Source: Mesorhizobium sp. WSM4313 (lineage in GTDB: Bacteria; Pseudomonadota; Alphaproteobacteria; Rhizobiales; Rhizobiaceae). From it: 64,000 nucleotides of DNA. The notes under the pieces were generated by a model, which worked only from the letters and a program-made list of their open reading frames with translations, ran no database searches and had not been told where the DNA came from. The DNA lies in assembly GCF_002294725.1 (NCBI RefSeq), contig NZ_NSFT01000007.1, forward strand, positions 186,001-250,000, given 5' to 3'. Both the position numbers and the translations under genes were made by a program. Of this stretch, positions 38,569-47,258 are shown one piece after another; within the stretch, counting starts at the first letter, position 1, and every line of letters begins with the position of its first letter.

Positions 38569-39486
38569 TCAGGCCCGCAGCGTCAGCCGCTGTCGCGACA
38601 GCCTGCGGTAGGATGACGGCGTCATCTTGTGCTTGCGCAGGAAGGCGCGGTTGAAGTTCGAGATGTTCATATAGCCGACCTGGAAGCAGATGTCAGTGAT
38701 CGGGATCTCGGTGTCGGCGAGCAGCTTGCAGGCCTGCCAGAGCCTGAGCTTGGCGACGTGGTCGCTGAACGAATTGCCGGTGTTCTTCTGGAAGAAGCGC
38801 GAGAAAGTGCTTTCGCTCATCCCGGCCAACGCCGCCACCTCCGGCAGCTTCAGATCCTCGGCAAAGTGCTGGAACAGATAGGTCAGCGAGCGCTGGATAA
38901 TATCCAGCGATTCCGCGTCGAGAAGCGGAGAAAAATCCGGCGACGACAGAAGCTCGTATTCCTGGGTGGTGGCCAGAAGGTCCAGCAGTTCGAGGAACAT
39001 GCGGAACCTTGCCAGCCCATGCACCTCGCCCATTCGTTCCATCAGCTCGGCGCCGTCGAGCGCCGTCTGGCCATGGAAGACCATGCCGCGCAGCGAGCGT
39101 TCCAGGAACGGCTCCAGCTCGCGCAGCTCCGGCAGCAGCCCCGAGGAGCCGCGCAGCCGTTCGGGATCGAATTGCAGCACGATATCGCGGCCTTCGATAA
39201 GCTCGCCGGGTTGCACTGCCGTCACCCAGTCATGCGGCAGCCCGCCGCCGACGATGGTCAGATAGCCCGGCCCGAACTCGCCGATATGGTCGCCGACCAG
39301 CACGACGCCGGACGATTTCCGCAAGAGATGGATTTCGTATTCGGGATGGAAATTCCAGACATTGCGCTCCCACGGATAATCGTCCAGCCGCCACAGGAAG
39401 CTCTCGCTCGCCTCGGTCACGATGTGCTCGAAGGCAGGTACTGTGCGCGGGATCGCGGCTGTGTTCTTTCTGCGCCTGAACGGCAT
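38569..39486 (-). CDS. AraC-family transcriptional regulator
   Basis: 305 residues from the ATG at 39486 with GGGAGGAAC. The N-terminal cupin-like domain contains WNFHPEYEIHLL (about 41-52), and the C-terminal double helix-turn-helix (about 205-305) contains LPEVAALAGMSESTFSRFF and the second helix ITDICFQVGYMNISNFNRAF. Stands directly upstream of the sugar/polyol operon on the same strand and likely activates it with the imported substrate as signal. Confidence 0.93.
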   Translation of the reverse strand: MPFRRRKNTAAIPRTVPAFEHIVTEASESFLWRLDDYPWERNVWNFHPEYEIHLLRKSSGVVLVGDHIGEFGPGYLTIVGGGLPHDWVTAVQPGELIEGRDIVLQFDPERLRGSSGLLPELRELEPFLERSLRGMVFHGQTALDGAELMERMGEVHGLARFRMFLELLDLLATTQEYELLSSPDFSPLLDAESLDIIQRSLTYLFQHFAEDLKLPEVAALAGMSESTFSRFFQKNTGNSFSDHVAKLRLWQACKLLADTEIPITDICFQVGYMNISNFNRAFLRKHKMTPSSYRRLSRQRLTLRA

Positions 39487-39729
39487 TCGTTCCTCCCGGC
39501 ATGGCGCGCCGGCTGCATATGCCAGGGCATCCGTAGCAGCCCCCGGCCGGCAAATGAAAGAGGCGTCGCGGAATCCCGGCTCCGCCTGGATCAATCGCTA
39601 GCCGGGCCTCGTCCCTTGCCAACATGTCGCATTTCGTTCACAAGGCGACGCAAATGGCGCCATTTTGCGCCATTGTTGTGCGGCTTCCGGCCCTTTGGCC
39701 GACGCGCCGTGTTCTGAAAGAGCGGAACA

Positions 39730-41133
39730 ATGTCTGCGATCGAAGCCGGCGCTCGCGCGCCGGAAAACCTTTGGCGTCAGGAAATCAGGGCAACGATCGC
39801 GCTCGCCTGGCCGATGGTGCTGACCAATCTCGGCCAGACCGCCATGACCGCGACCGACGTCATGATGATGGGCCGCCTCGGGCCCGACACGCTCGCCGCC
39901 GGGGCGCTCGGCTCCAATCTCTATTTCATGCCGCTGATCTTCGGCCTTGGCCTGATGCTGGCGACCTCGCCGATGATGGCGACCGAGCTCGGCCGTCGCC
40001 GCCATTCGGTGCGCGACCTGCGCCGCACCGTGCGCCAGGGCCTGTGGCTGGCGATCCTCGTCTCGATCCCGATCTGGATTTTTCTCTGGCATGGCGAAGC
40101 GGTGCTTTTGGCCATGGGCCAGAAGCCGGAGCTCGCGCATGAGGCCGGCATCTATCTGCATTGGCTGCAATGGGCGGTGCTGCCCTTTTATGGCTATATC
40201 GTGCTGCGCTCCTTCATCTCGGCGCTGGAGCGGCCCGGCTGGGCGCTGATCATCGTTTTCGTCGCGGTCGCCTGCAACGCCTTCTTCAACTGGGTGTTCA
40301 TGTTCGGCAATCTCGGCGTCAAGTCGATGGGCATTGCTGGCTCCGGCCTCGCCACCACTCTGTCCAGCATGCTGATGTTTGTCGGCCTGGCGGCGGTGGT
40401 GATCAGGGAGAAGAAGTTCCGCCGTTACCGTCTGTTCGGCCGCTTCTGGCGCTCTGACTGGCCGCGCTTCCGCGGCCTGCTCAGGCTCGGCCTGCCGATC
40501 GCCGGCATCCTCGCCTTCGAGGTGACGATCTTCAATGCGGCCGCCCTGCTCATGGGCCTGATCGATGCGGATTCGCTGGCCGCCCACGCGATTGCCATCC
40601 AGATCGCCTCGATCTCCTTCATGGTGCCGCTCGGCCTCAACCAGGCGGTGACCGTGCGGGTCGGCCTGGCGCATGGCGCCGGCAATCCGGAAGGCGTTTC
40701 GCGCGCCGGCTGGACGGCGTTCGTCATCGGCGTGTCCTTCATGGCGCTGATGGGGCTGGTGATGATTCTCTGGCCGCATGCGCTGATCAGCGCCTTCATC
40801 AATCTCACCGATCCCAAGAACGCCAGGGTGATCACGCTTGCCGTGTCGTTCCTGGTGTTTGCTGCGCTTTTCCAGATTTTCGACGGCGCCCAGGCGGTGG
40901 CCGCCGGCATGCTGCGCGGCCTGCACGACACGAAGGTGCCGATGATCTACGCCGCGATCGGCTATTGGGGCGTCGGCCTGCCGCTCGGCGTGCTGCTTGC
41001 CTTCCATTTCGGCCTGAACGGCGTCGGCATCTGGATCGGCCTGGCCTCGGGACTGGCCGTGGTGGCGGCGCTGCTGCTCGCGCGCTGGCTCCGGCGCGAC
41101 CGCATCGCGCCGGCGCTCGCCTTCGGGCATTGA
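39730..41133 (+). CDS. MATE-family multidrug/cation exporter (NorM-like)
   Basis: 467 residues, twelve hydrophobic helices in two halves. NLGQTAMTATDVMMMGRLG near residue 35 and the half-repeat equivalent near 255 are typical of the family. Exports cationic drugs or metabolites by Na+ or H+ antiport. Alone on this strand, divergent from the AraC regulator and convergent with the amino-acid permease gene. Confidence 0.93.
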   Translation: MSAIEAGARAPENLWRQEIRATIALAWPMVLTNLGQTAMTATDVMMMGRLGPDTLAAGALGSNLYFMPLIFGLGLMLATSPMMATELGRRRHSVRDLRRTVRQGLWLAILVSIPIWIFLWHGEAVLLAMGQKPELAHEAGIYLHWLQWAVLPFYGYIVLRSFISALERPGWALIIVFVAVACNAFFNWVFMFGNLGVKSMGIAGSGLATTLSSMLMFVGLAAVVIREKKFRRYRLFGRFWRSDWPRFRGLLRLGLPIAGILAFEVTIFNAAALLMGLIDADSLAAHAIAIQIASISFMVPLGLNQAVTVRVGLAHGAGNPEGVSRAGWTAFVIGVSFMALMGLVMILWPHALISAFINLTDPKNARVITLAVSFLVFAALFQIFDGAQAVAAGMLRGLHDTKVPMIYAAIGYWGVGLPLGVLLAFHFGLNGVGIWIGLASGLAVVAALLLARWLRRDRIAPALAFGH

Positions 41134-41172
41134 TCGACAAGGCTGCGGGTCCAGTCGGCAGCCTTCGTCGGC

Positions 41173-41820
41173 TCAGCGCGCCCCCGCGCGCCGCTCCAGC
41201 CGGCGCGCATATTGCGTCAGCGGGAAGCACATGACGAAAAAGATCAGCGCAACCAGCCCGTAGACCTTGAACGGCTCGAAGGTCGCGTTGTTGATGGCGT
41301 TGGAGGTCCTGACCAGTTCCTCGAAGCCGATGATCGAGGTCAGTGCCGTCGATTTGATGAGCTGCACCAGGAAGCCGACGGTCGGCGCGCGGGTGATGGC
41401 GAAGGCCTGCGGCAGTATGATCAGCCTGAGCTCCTGCAGATAGTGCAGCCCAAGGCTGGCGCCGGCGTCCCATTGGCCGCGCGGCAGCGCGTCGACGCCG
41501 CTGCGCCAGATCTCGGCCAGATAGGCGCTGGCGAAAAAGGTGAGGCCGAGCGCCGCTGCCGTCCACGGTTCGATGCGCAGCCCCAGCATCGGCAGGCCGA
41601 AGAACATCAGGAACAGCTGCATCAAGAGCGGCGTGCCCTGGAACAGCGCGATATAGCCTGACGCGATCCGCTTCACCCACTTGTTCTTGGCGATGCGAAA
41701 GAACAGCACCGCCAGCCCGACCAGCGCGCCGCCGATGAACGCGGCGAGCGACAACAGCACCGTCCAGCGCGCGGCGAGCAGCAGGTTGCGGACGATGTCC
41801 CAGAAGGTGAATTCGATCAT
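41173..41820 (-). CDS. Amino-acid-type ABC transporter permease
   Basis: 215 residues (HisM/GlnP family, PAAT type), about five helices. EAA-like loop DALPRGQWDAGASLGLHYLQ around 110-129. Pairs with the permease at 41817; start overlaps its stop by four bases (ATGA). No ATP-binding gene follows: the next gene is the convergent MATE exporter. Confidence 0.93.
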   Translation of the reverse strand: MIEFTFWDIVRNLLLAARWTVLLSLAAFIGGALVGLAVLFFRIAKNKWVKRIASGYIALFQGTPLLMQLFLMFFGLPMLGLRIEPWTAAALGLTFFASAYLAEIWRSGVDALPRGQWDAGASLGLHYLQELRLIILPQAFAITRAPTVGFLVQLIKSTALTSIIGFEELVRTSNAINNATFEPFKVYGLVALIFFVMCFPLTQYARRLERRAGAR

Positions 41821-42485
41821 GACACGCCCGCCCCCAGAACACGGCGGCCGCCGCCGACCAGCAGCCGGCGCAGCCCCATAGACAGGCCGAGATACACCAT
41901 CGTCACCACGAAATAGGTCTCGAAGGCGCGAAAAGTGCGCGCCTGCAGCATGTCGGCCTCGTAGGTCAATTCGCGCACCGCGATCTGCGACACCACGGCC
42001 GATTCCAGCATCATGATGACGATCTGGCTGGTCAGCGCCGGATAGATCACTTTCAGCGCCTGCGGCAGCACGATCTTGACGAACACCTGGCGGGGCCTGA
42101 GGCCGAGCGCCAGCGCGGCTTCACTCTGGCCGCGCGGCACGGCGTCGAGCCCGGCGCCGACGATCTCGATCGTATAGGCCGCCATGTTGAGCGTCATCGC
42201 CAGCATCGCGGCCAAGATCGGGTCGAGCCTGACGCCTAGACTGGGCAGTCCGAAAAAGATGAAGAACAGCTGCACCAGGAATGGCGTGTTGCGCATCACC
42301 TCGACATAAATGCCGATCGCCAGCTGAAGCGGCTTCGGGCCGTTTCTCTTGCCGGCCGCGCCGAGGATGCTGAGGAACGTGCCCGCCAGCGTGGTGACGG
42401 CGATCAGAAGGATCGTCGTCGCCGCGCCGCGCGTGATCGCGCCCAGGGCGCCCGCAAGCCAGCCGAAGTCCAGGCTGTAGCCCAT
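41817..42485 (-). CDS. Amino-acid-type ABC transporter permease
   Basis: 222 residues, five helices. EAA loop DAVPRGQSEAALALGLRPRQ near 120-139, typical of polar amino-acid permeases. Follows the binding-protein gene after 76 bases. The pair forms a heterodimer in the inner membrane. Confidence 0.93.
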   Translation of the reverse strand: MGYSLDFGWLAGALGAITRGAATTILLIAVTTLAGTFLSILGAAGKRNGPKPLQLAIGIYVEVMRNTPFLVQLFFIFFGLPSLGVRLDPILAAMLAMTLNMAAYTIEIVGAGLDAVPRGQSEAALALGLRPRQVFVKIVLPQALKVIYPALTSQIVIMMLESAVVSQIAVRELTYEADMLQARTFRAFETYFVVTMVYLGLSMGLRRLLVGGGRRVLGAGVS

Positions 42486-42561
42486 GGCGATTGACCTTGT
42501 TGGAGCTGCCTGACCGAAGAGAGGGTTCGGCGCCCCTTATGGCGCCGAACCGATAGGCAGA

Positions 42562-43362
42562 TCAATCCTTCAGGTTGTCCGGATTAAGCGGCGTCTTCAG
42601 CCAGGCCTTCGAGCTCTCGTCAAGCTTGCCGTCGGCCAGCATCTTGGCGACGGCGTCGTTCACCGCCTTCTTCAGCCGGTCTTCATTCTTGTTGAGGCCG
42701 ATATGCGAGGGCGAGGTGAGCAGCTGGAATTTCTGCTCCGGCTTCAGCGCGTCCTGCTTGGCCAGCACCTGGGCGCCGACATCGTTGCCGACGACCATCA
42801 GCTGCGTCTGGCCGGAGATGAAGGCCTGGATGACGGAATTGTAGTTGTCGAAGCGGCGGATGTCGGCGGAAGCCGGCGCCGCCTGGGTCAGCGAGGTATC
42901 CTCAAGCGTGCCGCGATTGACGCCGATCGATTTCTCGGCGAGGTCGTCCTTGCCTTTGACGGCAAGCTCGGCCGGGCCGATGACAGCGATGTAATAAGGC
43001 GCGTAGGCGGCGGCGAAATCGATCACCTGCTCACGCTCCTTGGAGTAGCCGACGCTCATCAAAATATCGACGCGCTTGTCGGTGAGATAAGGAATGCGGT
43101 TCTGGCCGGTGACGCTGACCAGGTTGAGCTTCACCTTCAAGGCGTCGGCGATCGCCTGCGCGACGTCGATGTCATAGCCCTTGATGCTCATATCGGCGCT
43201 GGCCGAGGAGAAGGGCGGGAAGTCGGAGAAGATGCCGACATTGATGGCGCCGGCCTTGGTGATGTCGTCGACGGCGTCGGCTTTCGCCTGCGTGGCGAGG
43301 CCGGCGGCGCCGAGCATGACGGCCGCCGCGATGGCGGATTTCAGTGCGTTGCGAAGTAACAT
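42562..43362 (-). CDS. Amino-acid-type ABC transporter substrate-binding protein
   Basis: 266 residues from the ATG at 43362. Signal peptide about 1-27 (MLLRNALKSAIAAAVMLGAA). Family 3 solute-binding domain with FSDFPPFSSASADMSIKGYD, where the ligand's alpha-amino group usually binds, and KSIGVNRGTLEDTSL. Linked by position to the ureohydrolase upstream, which suggests arginine, agmatine or another guanidino compound as ligand. Confidence 0.92.
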   Translation of the reverse strand: MLLRNALKSAIAAAVMLGAAGLATQAKADAVDDITKAGAINVGIFSDFPPFSSASADMSIKGYDIDVAQAIADALKVKLNLVSVTGQNRIPYLTDKRVDILMSVGYSKEREQVIDFAAAYAPYYIAVIGPAELAVKGKDDLAEKSIGVNRGTLEDTSLTQAAPASADIRRFDNYNSVIQAFISGQTQLMVVGNDVGAQVLAKQDALKPEQKFQLLTSPSHIGLNKNEDRLKKAVNDAVAKMLADGKLDESSKAWLKTPLNPDNLKD

Positions 43363-43432
43363 TGTTATTCCCCTGCTGGAAGCTTGTTGTTGAAATCGGC
43401 CGCCGGCTCCAGCACGGCGGCCCTGTTGGCAA

Positions 43433-43494
43433 AGCAATTCCGGGAGACGCGGTTTAGGCTTGGCGCCTTCGCCATAGCTTCCGTCTGGAATTGC
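43433..43494. repeat. GCAATTCC-type repeat (family D)
   Basis: Outer arms GCAATTCCGGGAGACG and CTTCCGTCTGGAATTGC face each other, with GGCGCC in the loop. It lies between the binding-protein gene and the ureohydrolase, in a 140-base gap. Confidence 0.68.
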
Positions 43495-43502
43495 ACGAGG
43501 CA

Positions 43503-44558
43503 TCAGTCCTTCTTGAGCGCTGGGCTGAACACCATCAGGCTCAGAATCTCGAACAGGACCTGCGCGCCGACATGGGCGGTGTTGGTGGTCGCGTCATATT
43601 GCGGCGCCACCTCGACCACGTCGCCGCCGACGATGTTGAGACCCTTCAGGCCGCGCAGCAGTTCGAGCACCTCGCGCGTCGTCAGCCCGCCGACTTCCGG
43701 CGTGCCGGTGCCGGGCGCGAAGGCCGGATCGATGCTGTCGACGTCGAAGGAGATGTAGGTCGGGCCGTCGCCGACGATTTTGCGAGCCTTCTCGATGATG
43801 GCAGGAATGCCGAGCCCGGTCACCTCCTCGGCATGCACGACCGTCATCCCGGACTCATAGGTGAACTCCCACAGATATTCCGCCGAGCCGCGAATGCCGA
43901 TCTGGATGGTGCGCGAGGGGTCGAGCACGCCGTCCAGCACCGCGTTGCGGAACGGTCCGCCATGGTGGAACTTGGTCATGTCGAACAGCCCGCTGGTATC
44001 GCAATGGGCATCGATATGGATCATACCGACTGGGGTCTTCTTGCCGACCGCCTTCAGGATCGGATGGCTGATCGAATGATCGCCGCCGACGGAGAGCGGC
44101 AGCACGCCGGCGTCGACGATCTGATTGGTCCGCTTTTCGATGTCCTCGTGGCTGATCTCCAGCCGGTAGCGGCTGCGGAACGGCGTGTCGCCGATATCGG
44201 CGACGCGCAGCTCATGCGTCGGCGCGCATTCCAGCACATGATTGTAGGGGCCGATGCGCTCGATGGCGCGCAGCGCGCGCGGCCCGAAGCGCGAGCCGGG
44301 ACGGTTGGTGACGCCGAGATCCATCGGCACGCCGATCATCGCCACCTGCAGGTCGCCAAAATCCGGATTGTCGGCCGCGATCTCGCGATAGGGCGCGGCG
44401 AGGAAGGTCGGGATGCCGGAATAGGGGGCGAGGCGTGTGCCCGACTTGTTGAAGATCTTGTCGGCCACCTTGCGGAATTTCGGGTCGAACATCTCGCCGC
44501 CATGGCTCTCGCCATATTTGCGGCGCAACGCTTCGAGCTTGCCGCGATCGTAACCCAT
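43503..44558 (-). CDS. Ureohydrolase (agmatinase/guanidino-acid hydrolase family)
   Basis: 351 residues from the ATG at 44558, preceded by GGAGGACC. All Mn ligands are present: H161 in VGGDHSI, D183, H185 and D187 in IDAHCDT, and D272, D274 in FDVDSIDP. HHGGPFRNAV near 198-207 is the substrate loop. The family hydrolyses a C-N bond to release urea from agmatine, guanidinobutyrate, guanidinopropionate, guanidine or related compounds; sequence alone does not decide which. Urea released would feed the urease encoded 25 kb away. First gene of the operon with an importer; divergent from a LysR gene. Confidence 0.93.
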   Translation of the reverse strand: MGYDRGKLEALRRKYGESHGGEMFDPKFRKVADKIFNKSGTRLAPYSGIPTFLAAPYREIAADNPDFGDLQVAMIGVPMDLGVTNRPGSRFGPRALRAIERIGPYNHVLECAPTHELRVADIGDTPFRSRYRLEISHEDIEKRTNQIVDAGVLPLSVGGDHSISHPILKAVGKKTPVGMIHIDAHCDTSGLFDMTKFHHGGPFRNAVLDGVLDPSRTIQIGIRGSAEYLWEFTYESGMTVVHAEEVTGLGIPAIIEKARKIVGDGPTYISFDVDSIDPAFAPGTGTPEVGGLTTREVLELLRGLKGLNIVGGDVVEVAPQYDATTNTAHVGAQVLFEILSLMVFSPALKKD

Positions 44559-44738
44559 GTCCGGTCCTCCTGCCTGCCTGCAGCGCTGCCCGCATGTGCG
44601 ATTTGCCAAGCCAGCCTGTTGTCCGGCTGGATCGCTGTCCGCCGCTGCGTTGCGGATTCCACGTCTCTTGAAGCTGTTCCGGGCAAAAGTGTCGGGCAGC
44701 CGCTTTGAAAAATCAATTGATATTGTTAGGGTCCTGGC

Positions 44739-44755
44739 TGTGAGAAAATCTCACA
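44739..44755. promoter_or_regulatory. Perfect 17-base palindrome between ureohydrolase and LysR genes
   Basis: TGTGAGA-AAA-TCTCACA is an exact 7-3-7 inverted repeat. It lies 15 bases before the LysR start codon and in the divergent spacer, suitable for an operator. It might be bound by this LysR protein or by a different regulator; LysR sites usually have a T-N11-A core, so the assignment is uncertain. Confidence 0.55.
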
Positions 44756-44758
44756 AAA

Positions 44759-44770
44759 GAGGAGCTCCTC
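44759..44770 (+). promoter_or_regulatory. Palindromic Shine-Dalgarno region of the LysR gene
   Basis: GAGGAGCTCCTC is a perfect 12-base palindrome ending right at the ATG (44771). Its left half is the Shine-Dalgarno sequence, and the right half could pair with it in a neighbouring transcript or in a dimer; a hairpin in cis would have no loop. Confidence 0.5.
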
Positions 44771-45745
44771 ATGGCCAAGCGCCTGCCGCCGCTGAACCCT
44801 CTGCGCGCCTTCGAGGCCACGGCGCGGCACGCCTCGCTGACCAAGGCGGCGGGTGAGCTCAATGTCACGCACGGCGCCGTTAGCCACCAGATCAAGGCGC
44901 TCGAGCAGTCGCTGGGCGTAAAGCTCTTCGAGCGCAGCGGGCAGCGCGTGAAGCTGACGCCGCATGGCGCGGAGTTCCTGCCGGCGGTATCGGCCGCCTT
45001 CGAGGGCATTGCCGCCGCCACCCAGCGCATGACGCGGCCGGCAAGCGCCGGCGCGCTGTCGGTGTCCTGCGTGCCGGCGCTGCTCTTGCTCTGGATGACG
45101 CCGCGGCTCGGCTCCTTCACGGCGCAATATCCGGACATCCAGCTGACGCTGATCCCGTCCAACGATCCCAAAGACATCCGCGCCGCGGACATCGACGTCT
45201 GCGTGCATTATGGCGACGGCAGCTGGAGCGACTGCTGGATACGCAAGTGGTCCGGCCTGGAGCTGTTTCCGGTTGTCAGTCCGACGCTGATCAACAACCG
45301 CCCGATCCGCAGCGTCCGCGACCTCGCCGACCACGTCTTCCTGCATGGCGACGATGGCCGTGAATGGCACACCTGGCTGGCCGCCGCCGACGCGCTCGAT
45401 CTCGAACGCGGCCGCCGCCACCGTCTGGGCGATGCCCGCATGGCGACGGAGGCCGCCGTGCACGGCCATGGCGTGGCGCTCGGCGATTCCGTCACCGCGC
45501 GCGCCTTGCTCGCCAGGGGCATGCTCGTGGCGCCCTTCAGTTTGTCGGTTCCGGCGGTCGACGATTTCTACGTCGTCTGCCGCAACGAGATGCGCTCGGC
45601 GCCCATCGTCCAGCTCTTCATCGACTGGCTGTTCGCCGAGAAGGAGCAGGACGAGGCCCGCGCCGATGCGCCGGTCGCCGGCCGCGTGCCGAGCCGCAGA
45701 AAACGCCCCGCCCTCAAGGTCATAGGCGCCAGGACCGCGTCCTGA
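44771..45745 (+). CDS. LysR-family transcriptional regulator (GcvA-like)
   Basis: 324 residues. The helix-turn-helix at about 8-65 contains LNPLRAFEATARHASLTKAA and NVTHGAVSHQIKALEQ. The effector domain extends to about 290, and a basic tail RVPSRRKRPALK follows. Divergent from the ureohydrolase-importer operon and probably its regulator. Confidence 0.93.
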   Translation: MAKRLPPLNPLRAFEATARHASLTKAAGELNVTHGAVSHQIKALEQSLGVKLFERSGQRVKLTPHGAEFLPAVSAAFEGIAAATQRMTRPASAGALSVSCVPALLLLWMTPRLGSFTAQYPDIQLTLIPSNDPKDIRAADIDVCVHYGDGSWSDCWIRKWSGLELFPVVSPTLINNRPIRSVRDLADHVFLHGDDGREWHTWLAAADALDLERGRRHRLGDARMATEAAVHGHGVALGDSVTARALLARGMLVAPFSLSVPAVDDFYVVCRNEMRSAPIVQLFIDWLFAEKEQDEARADAPVAGRVPSRRKRPALKVIGARTAS

Positions 45746-45834
45746 CGGCTGGACTTGCATAGCTGCTTTTTGTCGGGCCAGCTTGCAAAGCAGCAAGCGC
45801 GTTCGAAAATACGATGCTAAGAGGCAGTTGCTAA

Positions 45835-45869
45835 AGCAATTCCGCGCAACGGGGTTCCGTCCGGAATTG
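45835..45869. repeat. Short GCAATTCC-type repeat (family D)
   Basis: AGCAATTCCGCGCAACGGGG followed by TTCCGTCCGGAATT. It matches the copy near 38.5 kb in both arms. It fills the gap before pncB. Confidence 0.68.
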
Positions 45870-45934
45870 ATCGAACAAGGATTTGAAGCGTGGCGCCCGC
45901 GTTCCCGTGCGTTGTGCTTTATGGGTGAGCGAGC

Positions 45935-47239
45935 ATGGCAAAGACGGATATAGCGCGGCGCGTCTACAACCACACCTGGAAGCTCGACCCGATCGTCCGC
46001 AGCTTGCTGGACACCGACTTCTACAAGCTTCTGATGCTGCAGATGATCTGGGGCATGTATCCCAAGGTCGATGCCACCTTCACGCTGATCAACCGCACCA
46101 CCTCGGTGCGGCTGGCCGGTGAGATCGATGAGGGCGAGTTGCGCGAACAGCTTGACCACGCCCGCACCCTGCGCTTCTCGAAGAAGGAAATGATCTGGCT
46201 GGGCGGCAACACTTTTTACGGCCGCAAGCAGATCTTCGAGCCGGAATTCCTCGCCTGGCTCGAGGATTTCCGCCTGCCCGAATACGAGCTTTCCAGGCGC
46301 GACGGCCAGTTCGAGCTCTCCTTCGCCGGGCCCTGGATGTACACGACGCTCTGGGAAATCCCGGCACTTGCGATCATCAACGAGCTGCGCTCGCGCGCGG
46401 CGATGCGCTCCTTCGGTCCGTTCGCGCTCGACGTGCTCTACGCCCGCGCCAAGGCCAAGATGTGGGCCAAGACCGAGCGGCTGAAGGCGCTGCCCGGCAT
46501 CCGTATTTCCGACTTCGGCACAAGACGCCGCCATTCCTTCCTGTGGCAGCGCTGGTGCGTCGAGGCGCTGAAGGAAGGCATCGGCGATGCCTTCACCGGC
46601 ACCTCCAACGTGCTTCTGGCCATGGATAACGACCTCGAGGCTTTGGGCACCAATGCGCATGAATTGCCTATGGTCTTCGCCGCCCTTGCCAATTCCGAGG
46701 ACGAGCTGAGGCAGTCACCCTACAAGGTGCTGCAGGACTGGCAGCGCTACTATGGCGGCAATCTGCTGATCGTGCTCCCCGACACTTTCGGCACCGCCGC
46801 GTTCCTGCGCGATGCGCCGGACTGGATCGCCGACTGGACCGGCTTCCGGCCGGACAGCGCGCCGCCGATCGAAGGCGGCGAGAAGGTCCTCTCCTGGTGG
46901 CGTGAGAAAGGCAGGGATCCCAAGCAGAAGCTGCTCATCTTCTCCGACGGCCTGGAAGTCGAGACCATCGAGGAGACTTACAAGCATTTCCGCGGCAAGG
47001 TGCGCATGTCCTTCGGCTGGGGCACCAACCTCACCAATGATTTCGAGGGTTGCGCGCCGACCGAAACCAAGAGCCTCGACGCCATCTCGCTCGTCTGCAA
47101 GGTCAGTGAGGCCAATGGCCGGCCGGCGGTGAAGCTGTCGGACAACCCCGCCAAGGCGACTGGGGACGAGAAGGAGATCAAGCGGTATCTGACGATTTTT
47201 GGCGAGAAGGGCCGGGTGGAGCAGCTGGTGAAGGTGTAG
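45935..47239 (+). CDS. pncB: Nicotinate phosphoribosyltransferase
   Basis: 434 residues. [17 protein letters not shown] (about 20-36) and [10 protein letters not shown] (about 192-201), the latter with the autophosphorylated His region, are hallmarks. Converts nicotinate, PRPP and ATP into nicotinate mononucleotide in the NAD salvage pathway. Alone between a family D repeat and a membrane-protein gene. The nicotinamidase that makes its substrate is 8.5 kb downstream on the other strand. Confidence 0.96.
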   Translation: MAKTDIARRVYNHTWKLDPIVRSLLDTDFYKLLMLQMIWGMYPKVDATFTLINRTTSVRLAGEIDEGELREQLDHARTLRFSKKEMIWLGGNTFYGRKQIFEPEFLAWLEDFRLPEYELSRRDGQFELSFAGPWMYTTLWEIPALAIINELRSRAAMRSFGPFALDVLYARAKAKMWAKTERLKALPGIRISDFGTRRRHSFLWQRWCVEALKEGIGDAFTGTSNVLLAMDNDLEALGTNAHELPMVFAALANSEDELRQSPYKVLQDWQRYYGGNLLIVLPDTFGTAAFLRDAPDWIADWTGFRPDSAPPIEGGEKVLSWWREKGRDPKQKLLIFSDGLEVETIEETYKHFRGKVRMSFGWGTNLTNDFEGCAPTETKSLDAISLVCKVSEANGRPAVKLSDNPAKATGDEKEIKRYLTIFGEKGRVEQLVKV

Positions 47240-47258
47240 AGGGGTAAGGTCCGGACGA

